NCBI RefSeq assembly: GCF_902148855.1
Contig: NC_043973.1
Span: forward strand, 54,151,932-54,215,931
Length of the DNA stretch: 64,000 nucleotides
Origin: Sphaeramia orbicularis
Lineage: Eukaryota; Chordata; Actinopteri; Kurtiformes; Apogonidae
Direction: 5' to 3'
Under the pieces are notes generated by a model. That model was not told the origin of the DNA, did no database searches, and was given only the letters and a program-made list of their open reading frames with translations. Below are positions 23,706 through 35,374 of the stretch, in pieces; positions within the stretch are counted from its first letter, which is position 1; every line of letters starts with the position of its first letter. Both the position numbers and the translations under genes were made by a program.

Positions 23706-23709
23706 GCAG

Positions 23710-25215
23710 TGACGTACGTGGGTTTGTCATTGACGTCACCGTTAGCTTATCGTAGCTTAGCCTGTGTTAGGTTCGTGGGTGTTTCGGTGTTCTACATCAA
23801 CCAGTGACTTTAAAACCTACACCAAACAAACAGCGCGGGTACTTACGGCGGCTGTTACGTATGACGTTTACGATTTCACGGTAAAAACGAGCTAATGAAG
23901 CTAAGGTTTCAGCTAATGCTACTGCTAACTGACAGACTGTTGTGTAGATCCGCTGGAGGAACGACAGTCTGTCTTCTTCTACGGATTGTGCTGCAGATCC
24001 TTCTTCTCACGTAACCGGCGGCGGAGTGAGGCAGAGAAGACCATCTGCTGCTGCCTGTGGTCATCTGGAGAATTACACCCTTATGTTTGTGCATACTGCA
24101 GACACCGAGAAAGGATTCACAAATGATGAACTCACAGGTTTTTCTGTTGCACACTGAATTGTACAGCAAGAACAAAACAGAAAGAAAAATCACAGTACAG
24201 TTCATGTTTTACATGAAAACTCATGACAAAAGACTTATAAGTGCAGTGAAATCACAGTAAGAGACAGGGTGGAGGTTTGTGGATTGTTGGAGTTGAGGTT
24301 CAGGTCTGGGGTTAGGAACAGGGTTGGGATTAGGGTTGAGGTCTGGGGTTAGGAACAGGGTTGGGGTTGAGGTCTGGGGTTAGGAATAGGGTTAGGGTTC
24401 AGGTCTGGTGTAGAGATTCAGGTCTGGGATTAGGAAGCGCAGATGACCTACCTCTACATGAAGCTGACGACCACATCTGCAAATAAAAACTACATTTTTT
24501 TTTTTTTTTTACATCCAAATAAAAACATTGATGTTGCTTAATTTTGGACACTGTACCTTCTTTTAATAATATTCATATTACTCTTATAATCTGATTATTT
24601 TGGTATTTTCCTTTGATGTGCCTTTTATCTATGAACTCACACTGCTGCACCGTGTCCAGTGTAAATCTGATGTAAAGAACCCTGACCTGTCAAACCTGAA
24701 GTCTAAGGGACTCTTCTACTTGGAGGTTTTATTTTCAGTTGGCTTTAGCTCTTTGTTATTTAGAGGCATTTTTAAAAGACTCAGTTCTAAGAAGGTCCTG
24801 GACTTTGGAACCATCTTCCAGTAAAATCCAATGACCTAGTTTTATGTAGAGGAATCCATGAAGGATCCTTCCCATCTGGGTCCTGGTCCAGACTTTGTTC
24901 TACATCATCACATACTGTATAGGTGAAGTGGATGAAGTCCACATCACTGGGGGCACTGAGGAGTTTTGAATCATTTAATCTATGATGATACAAATGACAA
25001 GGGTGGGTCACATTTCATGATCTCACACTCCTCAGTGAAAACCCTTAGAAGTGCACGTTTTCATCTCAGGACATTCAGACCTTCAGGTGTTCACACCTTC
25101 ATTCAGGTGTTAAATGTTTTCATCACTCAGACATTTTCTCTGGTTTGGCAGACGGAATAAAAATGTACACTCTTCCTTGGATGTAGGTCTGAGCAAAGAA
25201 CTAAGCACAGGAGTA
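23710..25215. other. Intergenic stretch between C7orf25 and DNAJC1
   Basis: Holds a TTAGGG-like patch at 24290-24430, a poly-T run at 24496-24510, and otherwise ordinary unique sequence with no exon I recognise. Confidence 0.5.
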
Positions 25216-25225
25216 ATAAATAGGT

Positions 25226-25231
25226 TTTATT
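25226..25231 (-). terminator. Poly(A) signal of DNAJC1
   Basis: Minus-strand AATAAA lies about 250 bases after the DNAJC1 stop codon. Confidence 0.6.
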
Positions 25232-25482
25232 GATCTGTTGAACAGATGTGATTGACAACATGCTAACAGAGCTAAGGCACATGAAGCTGTGAGGTCAGAG
25301 GTCAGGTCTCCCTTTAACGCAACATTAGTTATAAAACACACCTGAACAGGTGAAACACAACATTGAAAACAAAACTCATCCAGTCCAATCAGGGCGAGTT
25401 GACCTACGCAGACACTGGACACTACTGACAGTCCACCTGTCCAGGGGTCACTGTCAGGCGTCAGGGGTCAAAGGTCAGCACC

Positions 25483-28400
25483 TTAATCAGCTCTTTGCTG
25501 CTTCCTCTTCTGAACGAGCTCCGCTAACATCTTATAGCGAATCATACAGTCCTCCTGGAAATTAACACACAACAATTAATCAGTAAAAACACACACCAGT
25601 TAATACATACCATCAGCTGATCAGTTAATCACAAATCATGAAATGATCAATACCCGGATTCTCACAGTAAACTAAAACTAAACTAGCAGTTCCAAACGGT
25701 CAGGATGATGTGATGTACAAAACTGAAACCAAAGACAAATCCATCCAACTCTAATTCTACCTACACAAACTAACCCTGACCAAGCGACCCAAATCCATCT
25801 AACCCTAGTTGTACCTAACCTAACTAACCCCAAACCCATCTAACCCTAACCCATGTAACCCTAGTTGTACCTTACATAACCCTAGCTCTACCTAACCCAT
25901 CTAACTCTAATTCTACCTACACAAACTAACCCTGACCAAACCGACCCTAACCCATCTAACTCTAGTTCTACCTAACCCATCTAACCCTAACCATCTAACC
26001 CTAGTAGTACCTAACTAACCCTAGACCAAGTATATAGTATAGTTTATAGTATAAAGTATAGGCTACAGTATATAGTTTATAGTATAAAGTATAGTTTATA
26101 GTATAGTTTATAGTTTATGGCAGGCATCATCAAATGGCGGACCTCGGTCCGGACCCAGACCCACTGATGGTTCTGTCCAGACCCGTGACCAATCTCTGAT
26201 AAATTCCTGAGAATGGATAATTTTCATAGAGTATTTTTTCTGACAGTGGTGGCTGTAGACAGCAGGTGCTGCTACTCCAGTTAATACCACAGTAGCTTGA
26301 CTTAGATGAACCAATCAAAATCACCTGTTTACTCTGCGCAGCGCGTGCACTAGAGCAGAGAGGAAGAGGACAGTGATGACAGCATGTCTGCTCCAAAACA
26401 AGGAAAGGTGATGTGGAAAACCGCTGTTTTTTAGGGCGCTGTCACACTGCATACCCAACCTGTACTGTACTTGGATACATTCATCACCTTTCCCGCAGAT
26501 GTTGCGTTCAGCAACATGTACTGCGGCCCATGCAGAGTACAAGTCAGTGTTACAGACCTGAAACAGTAGGTGGAGCTGTGTGGAGGGAATTCTGTTGCTA
26601 TCCAACAAACATAGAAGTCAGAAGAAGACAAACCTGACTGCAGTGTTTCTGCTGGTAAGGTTTAGATGTGGCGCAGCGCCACGACAAATCCATACTGCCA
26701 CACCAAACACTTCATACAAAAAATCATCACTGTTGCATTAGGTGTATTATACAGATGTAGAATATATAATAGTCCAGGACAAACGTCCTACCCCCTCAAA
26801 TGAAAGTTTGTGAAGCTTCGTGGACTAAATCAGTTTATTAAAATCTACTGAATGGAAATGACTGGTGTAATTAGTCTTTTAATAAACCATGTAACTTCAC
26901 AGTGCACACGTCTGATGGTGCTCACACAGTTGGTGTGTTCGAACATGAACACTTAGATGGAACGTTGTTTATTATTATATTAGTATTAGTATTATTATTA
27001 GTGTTTACTATATAGTTCCATTGATGGTACAGTTTACAGTATTAGTACTAACAGCTACAGTACTGGTATATACACTGGTAGTACTTGTATTAGTAGTAGT
27101 AGCATTAAGTTATGGGTATTTGCTCTAGTCATTAGTAGTTACACTAGCAACAGCTGTTCTAGTTTTTGATTTTCTTCCATTTGGAGCCTGAATCAGGTAA
27201 AATACCATCCCCTACAAACCTTTAAAAATGAAAGCCCACCCACTACACATCAGCTCCAAACACACACAGAAGTCTAGTACACCTCCACCACCTTCTGAAC
27301 ACTCTTCACTCATGTGGAGGTTAGAGTCACACTCACAATGGGGGAACAAGTTCCTTTAACTTTTAGTGAATTAACCTGAGCGCCAGGCAGCGCCAGGCAG
27401 CACCAGGCAGCGCGGAATTCAGCATCAGGCCGCGCAGCATTCAGTACCATCTTCATCCTTCTTGCCTCATAGTTAGAAGGTGGTGGGTTCTGGGTGGAGT
27501 TTGCCTCATAGTTAGAAGGTGGTGGGTTCTGGGTGGAGTTTGCCTCATAGTTAGAAGGTGGTGGGCTCTGGGTGGAGTTTGCCTCATAGTTAGAAGGTGG
27601 TGGGTTCTGGGTGGAGTTTGCATGTTCTCTGTGTTGGTTCTCTTGACTGGTTCCCATCATCCAAAGACATGCACTAACAGGTTAACTGGCCGATTTACAT
27701 CACCCCTAGGTGTGAATAGTTGCTCATCTGCATGGTTAGCCCAGTGATGCCCTGGTGACGTGTCCAGGGCGGACCCTGCCTTTTACCTATTGGTAATTAA
27801 CATAGCTCCTGCGACCCTCCAGAAGACTGAGCGGTTCAGATAATGAATGAATGAATGAACTGACCCACTTTAAACCCAGTGAGTGTTGTGCACAGACTTG
27901 TGCAGTGTCAGGTGGTTGTAATGAATCAATAAGCAGTGAAGGTCTTACCTTAGTTTTCCCAGGTACCACCTTGGCAATCCGGTCCCAGCGCTCTGTGGTT
28001 CCTCTTGGAAACTGTTGCAGAGCTAGTTCCAGGAGCTTCTGTTGGTTCTGAGTCCAGATGCTACTCTGAGGCTCCACCCTTTCCTGAGGCTCTGTCCTCT
28101 CATCTTCAAGCGGTGCAGTGGGGTCAAAGTCTCTCTGCCGCCGACCTCTGACCCTAACCTCACCTCCGTCGGTCGTGGCAGTCGACTTCCTGTTCCTCTT
28201 CCTGATAACTGGAGCCACTTCCTCTTCCTCCTCCTCCTCCTCTTCCTCCTGTTCTTCAAAAGCCACGCCCCTCTGACTGATGGCATCGTCAAAAGGAAGA
28301 GCCCTCACAGGAAGTGGATGGCCCTTCAGCTCCGACAGCTTCACCAGACCTGAACCAGAACACATACATTCAGTCCAGTATCTGCACCAGCAGGTCTAAA

Positions 28401-31400
28401 CATCTGAGCCCAGTCCAATCAAACCTGGTAGAAACATCAGTGAATGAATGAACCGCTTACTGTTTGAACCAAACACAAACACAGAAGAACATGTTAGAGT
28501 CAAAGGGAGGTTGCACTAAATGTTTGAACCTGAACCTTTACTGTTCGAACTTCACAGATCAGTGGGTCGTCCAATAACCAGATGGTTGGCAGTTCCAATC
28601 CCACTCCAGTGCCACTCCCACTAGTGTATGAATGTTTGGGGGTGGTAGGAGGGGCCATCTTGCCCCAGGGCTGTAGTTTAACACCATCAGAAGGAATGAA
28701 TAATGGATCAATCATGTCAAAGGCTGTAGGAATTCAACCCATTACTGTTCCTATCATCAGACTGGACCGAAGACAGAGACACATGTGAACGTTTAACTGT
28801 AATAAACACAGGAGTGGACTGTCCTACAGGACTGTAGGGGACAAAGACTCAGGAAACTGTCCCACAGGACCGTAGAGGACAAAGACTCAGGAAACTGTCC
28901 CACAGGACCGTAGAGGACAAAGACTCAGGAAACTGTCCCACAGGACCGTAGAGGACAAAGATGACGGCACCACATGCAGCTCTGATAGCCAAGCTGAACT
29001 CCAAAAACTGTCAGTTTAGATTTGAAACCGGAGTAAAAACAGCACTAGAAGGTGTGAGTCTGTCTTTTCCTTCTGCAGTTCCTCCTCTCAGTCCAAATCC
29101 ACCACTAAAAGTAAAAGCCCACAAAGCTGAAGACATTCCATACCTGAGGAGTGGATCACATGGTCTTTGACCTGCTTCACTTTAGTCGTCACCTGTGACA
29201 CAAAACACAAGGTTTGAGTGGACACATTTGACCCAGGTGAAAAGTAACTCTGACTTGAAGTTCCCATTTTAATGTATCTGGTCAATATTAACACATTTAA
29301 TCTGTGATGATGGAACACACTCAATAGAAGATGGGACAGAAGTCTTCAATGATGGTCTAAGGTTCAACAAGTATCAGTTGACCTAGAGCAAGATCCACAT
29401 CTCACCTCTGCTCAAACAGTCCCCAGCACTGACCTCAGAGGGTTAGAACCCTCTGTTGGACACAGTCAGGTGGTCCACCAGTTTACATTTAGATCAATAA
29501 CTACCATAAAGGCTGGTCATACATGATCCATGTTCACTATGGAACCTGTGACCCGGAACTCACTGAACTCCATCCAGGATCACACAGTCAAAAACTATGG
29601 ACACACTTCACTGTGGCCTTTGAGTATTTACAGGGTCAGGGTTAGGGTTCTGTGGTTAGGGTTCTGCGGTTAGAGTTAAGGTTCTGTGGTCAAGGTTGTG
29701 TGGTTAGGGTTCTGTCGATAGTTAGGGTTCTGTGGTTAGGGTTCTGTGGTTAGAGTGAGGGTTCTGTGGTTAGGGTTCTGTGATTAGGGTTCTGTGGTTA
29801 GAGTTAGGGTTCTGTGGACAGGGTTCTGTGGATAGGGTGAGGGTTCTGGGGATGTTTTCATCACTAGTTCCACACCTGGTGTGACACCAGTACTAGACTT
29901 ACATCGCTCACTGATCGTCCTAGTTCATGTGCAATCTTCTCCCAGCGACCCGGAGTCCCTCCAGGGAATTTAACCATCAACCTGCTGAGGAAGCTGAGCT
30001 CCTCCTCTGACCAATCAGCAGCCTGGATTCACAGAGACACACCTGAGGTCAGGTAACACACCTGAGGACACATGATGCACTGACACACACAGATGACAGA
30101 CCGTTTGACAACGGAGATGAGCAATGACTTAAGCCATCAAGAGGTTCTACTATTACTGCAGTAGTTTTCAGCATGTGTCCTCTGAGTATTACTGCAGTAG
30201 TTTTTAAGTATGTATCCTCTGAGTATTACTGCAGTAGTTTTTAAGTATGTGTCCTCTGAGTATTACTGCAGTAGTTTTTAAGTATGTATCCTCTGAGTAT
30301 TACTGCAGTAGTTTTTAAGTATGTATCCTCTGAGTATTACTGCAGTAGTTTTCAGTATCTGTCCTGTGAGGATTACTGCAGTACTTGTCCACATGTACTT
30401 CCACTGCACTGATCATAGTACTATATCTGCAGTGATCCCTGACCCCAGACCGCTCAGACCTTCTTTTTGATGGTCTTGGGGTTCTGCAGCCAGTCGTCCA
30501 TCTGGTCTTCAATGTCCTCGATGGACGTGGTCTGGTCGTAGCTGCGGTACTTCAGGTCCTCTGCTGACGGTTCGTAAACTGGGAACTCCACCTTGGGCTT
30601 CTTGACCTTTGGCCTCTTCTCTCCTGATAAATGGGAGGGGACAGTGGGTTAAAGCGTGTCAGGAGCTGAACCCACAGCTGACTCTTCTGGGGAATGGAGG
30701 CCTTTACTTGTGGCAGCTTCCTGTTCAGCTTCAGCTTCTTCTCTCTGCTGCCGTTTCAGCTGCTGATAGTCCTCATAGTACTGCTTGGCCTCCTGAAACA
30801 CACAGGCTCACTGTTTTTACACCAAACCTCACATGAATTCATGGAAAACATTGAACCCACAACAACAGACAACGGGGACTTAAAACACAGATGATCATAC
30901 ACATGATAGTATTTGGTATTCCCTAAACCTGAACCCTGTTCCTAACCCTAACCCTGTTCCTAACCCTAACCCTAACCCTGTTCCTAACCCTAACCCCGTT
31001 CTTAACCTGAACCCTAACCCTGTTCCTAACCCGAACCCTCCTGCTGAAACTAAATGGCCGCTCAGCCCGACACTGACATTCCCATCCTGGACAGGGACCA
31101 TACCTGGATGGTCTGTGGCAGGTTTTTGATGGACAGGTACAGCCAGATGCTCAGTTTTAGAGGGAGAATGTCCTGCCACTGAGGGCGCTCCTGGACTCTG
31201 GAAGCAAAGGGAACATCAGAGCACTCTGATCAGCTGATAACAGTCAATAAACAACAAATATTCAACAAAACCAAGGAAAATCAACACAGTCTAACCTGTC
31301 AGGCCGGTCTTGTCCGATGCATCGGAGCTCGTCTGCAGGTCTGGAGCTCATCTTCTTCTTCTTCTCTTTTTTCTTCTTACTCAGCAGCTCATCCTAAAAC

Positions 31401-31957
31401 ACAAAGAGGCGACCTCACATGATCCACTCTGCCGTGCTCTGATTGGCTGCTAGAACGCTGCGCTGCTCACCAGCTGTTTCTCCAGGTAGATGGACCAAAT
31501 GACAGCGTAGTGTCCGACGGTGAGGATGAGGAAGAGGAGGAAGAACAGCTCGGCATTGGACATCTTCCTCACACGCCTGTAGTAGTAGACGGGCTGGCGC
31601 CAGTCAGGGAGACCATTGATCAGGATGTCATCGTACCTGTGGGAACACACGATCCATCCAATCAAATGCCTGGACTCAACTCAACCAAAACCCAGATGCA
31701 AAGCCACGTCCCTCAGGCTGAGAGGCAGAGGAATCAATTACCCATCATGCCTTGTGCCTACAGTGTCCTGACTTGGGCTGGTTCAGTCCATCTGTTCTGG
31801 TTTCAACCTGAACAAATTGAAAGGGTAGCTCAGCTAACCTAACCCTGTTCCTAACCCTAACCATTTAATCTGATCTAATTTAAATCGATGTGGTGACAAA
31901 ACTAAAGTCATCCAACAGACTGTGTGAGGGTTTTTGCAGTGTGTGTTGTGTGTAAAA

Positions 31958-32013
<56 letters not shown>

Positions 32014-33398
32014 TAAACCCATGTCATGTCTAGCTGAGCTGATGGACACACAGGGGGCACTCACCTGCGCCGTCTCTCCTCGTCCTTCAGAACTTCATAA
32101 ATGGCCACCAGCTGAAAACCATCACAGTTATTTATTCATTCATGGGTTAAATGGAGGACAACTGGAGTGTGATGGTATGAACTGGGTTAGTATTAAATGT
32201 CATGGGTTCACGGAGGGGGGTCACCTGTCTGAACTGAGTCTCAGCATTTTCATCTTTGTTTTTATCTGGATGCAGAGTCAGAGACAGTCGACGGTAGGCT
32301 TTCTTCACCTCTGCAGCAGAGGCGTCCTGAAACAACACACACACATGAACACACACACACACACACACACACACCACACACAAACCAGGACACAGCTGGA
32401 CCTCTGGTACCAGGTCCTATTCCTGGAGACTGTTTCCATTACAGGATACTACTGACTTTACAGCACCTGGTAGTCTTAGCGACGCTGTGAGTAACTTCCA
32501 TGACATCTGCTCTGAGAGTTGCTGATAAACTCATTCGTTGGCTGTCGTCCCGTCAACCTCACGCTGAATCTCTTCATCGTCCACCAAGGACAGAACTGTC
32601 TGAACCTCCTGGACCGACCTCGGTCTAGTTTTGGAGGCTGCCATCACGGATCAACCTAACCCTATATTTACGGTCAAGTTCACAGTCTGGGTTTTTCAAA
32701 TGGCGTGTCACACACTGACGACACAGAGACAACTATCTGACCAATCAGAGGTTCTGCAGCATTTAAACGTCACCTTTTAGAATCTGTTCACCCGATTTGG
32801 AAACTCAGCCAAGCAAGAACTAAGAAAGTAATACCAGGTATCAGATTCCAGGTACTTTAATGTAATGGAAACGCAAAAAGGTCGAGTCAAGTCGAGGTGG
32901 TACCACTTAATGGAAACGCAGCATAAGACTGTAGTTTAGCAGTAGTAGGACTAGTTAACAGAGTCACAAACTTCAATTCACTACATTTGAACACATTCGG
33001 TTTAATCAGTGACAGCAACAAAGTCCGTTTGTCACGTAAACTGGACTAGTTATCCGGTTCAGTTAACCTGTGAACTGGACTAGTTATCTGGTTATGTGAT
33101 TCACCTGACGTTGCTAACTCGATGCTAACTAGCTTCGTGCAGCAGTGCGTGCGTGGCAGTCAGGTGTTAGCATTAGCAGCGGCAAGCGGCTGCTGCTCCG
33201 TTGCCATGGAGACTTTGCGCCGTGAACCGGGTGCACACAGACCTGGTCCAGGGACATGAACTGGTAGAAGGTCTGCGGGATCTCCTCCACCAGGTCCAGC
33301 AGCTCCAGATCCGCATCCCAGGCGGAGGCCGGAGGCGGAGCTGCCCATAGGAGCAGCAGCAGGCCGAGGCAGGGCGGCAGAGCGGCGGACGCACACAT
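25483..33398 (-). CDS. dnajc1: DNAJC1, ER-membrane J-protein with two SANT domains
   Basis: Twelve coding exons: 33243-33398, 32225-32326, 32065-32111, 31471-31636, 31296-31393, 31104-31197, 30708-30792, 30460-30623, 29903-30022, 29144-29192, 27949-28349, 25483-25554. They total 1554 nt, 517 aa, with no frame breaks. Order: signal peptide (residues 1-26), J domain with HPD at about 71-73, membrane span at about 133-153, a basic KKKKEKKKK stretch, first SANT (about 305-344), an acidic Glu run, and second SANT starting WTQNQQKLLELALQQ, ending at the stop. In the known family the J domain faces the ER lumen to stimulate BiP/HSPA5 and the SANT part is cytosolic. The start is the ATG just before a Leu-rich signal peptide. 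It closely matches human DNAJC1 along its length. Confidence 0.96.
25740..26115. repeat. CTAACCC-type and TATAGTTTATAG tandem repeats
   Basis: From 25740 to 26030 CTAACCCATCTAACCCTAG units occur; from 26030 to 26115 AT-rich TATAGTATAAAGTATAG units. Both lie in the last intron of DNAJC1. Confidence 0.85.
26121..26640 (+). mobile_element. hAT-like 5' end and adjoining MITE-like sequence
   Basis: The left end CAGGCATCATCAAATGGCGG followed by a GGTCCGGACCCAGACC block resembles Charlie-type hAT 5' ends. A short frame starting ATGTCTGCTCCAAAACAAGG near 26382 looks like the first codons of a transposase, cut off at about 26432. A second repeat-like segment follows. No intact element is present. Confidence 0.45.
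27465..27850. repeat. 39-bp tandem repeat (4 copies) plus dispersed repeat tail
   Basis: GCCTCATAGTTAGAAGGTGG recurs every 39 bases. The sequence after it (CCAAAGACATGCACTAACAG, later GACTGAGCGGTTCAGATAAT and a GAATGAAT tail) is a dispersed repeat common in fish genomes; I do not name the family. Confidence 0.75.
28553..28735 (+). mobile_element. Partial tRNA-derived SINE
   Basis: GTCGTCCAATAACCAGATGG and TGGCAGTTCCAATCC match the head of the SINE at 54.85 kb, and the tail AATGAATAATGGATCA matches the one at 33.8 kb. The A-box part is missing. It lies in a DNAJC1 intron. Confidence 0.65.
28815..28958. repeat. 38-bp tandem repeat, 4 copies
   Basis: GGACCGTAGAGGACAAAGAC recurs every 38 bases, nearly identical. 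Confidence 0.92.
29635..29855. repeat. GGTTAGGGTTCTGT minisatellite
   Basis: Degenerate TTAGGG-like units GTTAGGGTTCTGTG, in a DNAJC1 intron. Confidence 0.9.
30135..30375. repeat. 37-bp tandem repeat, about 6 copies
   Basis: GAGTATTACTGCAGTAGTTT recurs every 37 bases. Confidence 0.92.
31955..32011. repeat. (CA)n microsatellite
   Basis: Uninterrupted CA run in a DNAJC1 intron. A second, shorter run is at 32336-32376. Confidence 0.96.
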
Positions 33399-33554
33399 CA
33401 CCGGCCTTGAACCGGGCCCACAGAACCGGAGAGGGGAGAACCGGACTAAACGGCACCGGGGCTCCGTGATCTAGCGTAGCTCGGCGAACACTGACCCGGA
33501 AGCACCTCAGACATCTGCTGTTGTTGGACCGGGGGTTCAAGTCGCAGATGGTAA

Positions 33555-33810
33555 TGATGTTCAGGAAGACCAGCGCCCCACTGCGGTCCGGAGGCCGAAC
33601 CGGCTCTACCGGCCCCCGTCACAGCAGGAATGGTAGTCATGGCAACAGTAGGAATGACAGCACTAGTACTAATAACAGTAACAGTACAAGTTACAGTGAT
33701 AGTAATAGTAACAGTAACAGTGGTGGTAATAGTAACAGTATTAGTAACATTAATAGTACTAGTAATAGTAACAGTACTAATACTAGTAATAATAATAATG
33801 ATGGATTAGA
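33555..33810. repeat. Degenerate AGTAACAGT repeat
   Basis: AGTAACAGTACTAGTAAT-type units lie upstream of DNAJC1; similar units continue at 34155-34200 on the other side of the inserted SINE. Confidence 0.8.
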
Positions 33811-33811
33811 T

Positions 33812-34158
33812 TTATAGAGCGCTTTTCTATGAGCGCATACTCAAAGCGCGTACAGTGGATCCATTATTCATTTGCTCTCACACCCTCCCTCTGGTGGTGG
33901 TAAACCACATCTGTATCCACAGTTGTCCTGGGGCAGACTGACACAAGTGTGGCTGCCAATCTGTGCCTACGGCCCCTCCGACCACCACTGAACATTCACA
34001 CATTCATACACCAGTGTGAGTAGCAGCACTGGAGGCAAGGGGGGTGAAGTGTCTTGCCCAAGGACACAACAGCACATGGACAGAGTGGAATTCAAACCAC
34101 CAACCCTTCGGTTATTGGATGACCCGCTCTACCATCTGAGCCATGGCTGCCCTAATAG
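33812..34158 (-). mobile_element. tRNA-derived SINE, minus strand, inserted in a repeat
   Basis: On the minus strand the head reads GGCTCAGATGGTAGAGCGGG (A box) and then GGTTGGTGGTTTGAATTCC (B box). The body includes GGGGCAGACTGACACAAGTG on the plus strand, and the tail is AAAAGCGCTCTATAAATC. The flanking AGTAACAGT repeat is split by it. Confidence 0.82.
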
Positions 34159-34255
34159 TAACAGTACTAGTAATACTTATGGTAACAGAAATGGTAATAG
34201 TGGTAACTGTTCAGTACCAGTTCTTCGTGAATATTTGCACAGTGACTGTTGAAGC

Positions 34256-34415
34256 AGGGTCAGTCCCAGAGGATGGGTTTCAAGAATGAGACCAGGGTCT
34301 TTGGTGAACCGGGTTCAGATCCAGAATGAGCCCAGGGCCTTTGGTGAACCGGGTTCAGATCCAGAACGAGCCCAGGGCCTTTGGTGAACCGGGTTCAGAT
34401 CCATGCTGCTGCTTA
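34256..34415. repeat. 40-bp tandem repeat, 3 copies
   Basis: GGTGAACCGGGTTCAGATCC recurs every 40 bases. Confidence 0.9.
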
Positions 34416-35310
34416 CAGTCCAGGCTTCCATGGACAGAGTGTGTTTTTTTCCAGGTCTCATTGTGACTCCTTAGTTTTTCTCTGGACCCTCTGATCAGTG
34501 ATCGGCCTTTTCCTTACATTATTGATCACATAAACAAACCTCAGCTGCAAAAGAAGACTCTGATTGACAGATGTTGACTTCCATCTTTTCCATTTATTGA
34601 ATAAAACTGGGATATTCAGGCTGGTTTCTGCTGTTTGTGTTCAACATAAAGGTCTGTGATTCCACACAGAATCAACATCATATCAAATCAGTCTGTGCTC
34701 CTTCTGTAGAACTGGACCAAGGACAAATGGGGACTGGATTTACAACTGAACTTGAATGGCTTTTAATTGTGAGACTTGGGTTCTAGAGTCCGACCAATAT
34801 GGGATTTTTGGGGCTGATGACAATACCAATATTGGGGGCCAAAAAAAAGATGATATCCAATATATTGGCCAATATCTGACATAAGAATATTGATATCCAC
34901 AGGATGTAATAGTCTTATATTAGATAATGGTGGACATGTGGATTAACAGTTGCATCTTTGTTTATTTCACAAAGATAATTGACCCAACTTTCAAATGAAA
35001 ACACAGTGTATTATTGAGGGGGTAGCAGTCCGTGACTGTCAAAGTGAAAGTGAACACACTCTCCTCTTCCTCTCCAGGCAGCACAGATACACAGTAGCAG
35101 ACACATACAGAAAAAAGCAACAGAATCTCTGCGCAGCAAAAAAGTTAATCCATCGGTTCCATATTGACCCATGTTGATTAATCACTGATCCGTTGTAATT
35201 GGGCTGATTAATTGGTCATGCTCTCTGGGGTTCAGCTCATGGTAATCTAATTCAAATGGACTAAATATTATATAAAGTGCCATAAAACCAGGTCACAACA
35301 CATCAGGTGA
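34416..35310. other. Intergenic stretch with a dispersed repeat
   Basis: From about 34777 to 35215 lies a dispersed-repeat-like segment beginning GAGTCCGACCAATATGGGAT, with TTGGCCAATATC blocks and GATTAATTGGTC at its right. It resembles a fish hAT-type MITE, but the termini are not clean. No gene is seen. Confidence 0.5.
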
Positions 35311-35318
35311 CGTCAGCT

Positions 35319-35324
35319 TTTATT
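35319..35324 (-). terminator. Poly(A) signal of the inositol monophosphatase gene
   Basis: Minus-strand AATAAA lies about 50 bases past the stop codon. Confidence 0.7.
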
Positions 35325-35374
35325 AGTGTTTGTTTAGTGACACCACAACTCATGTTTACTTCCTGTCACATGAC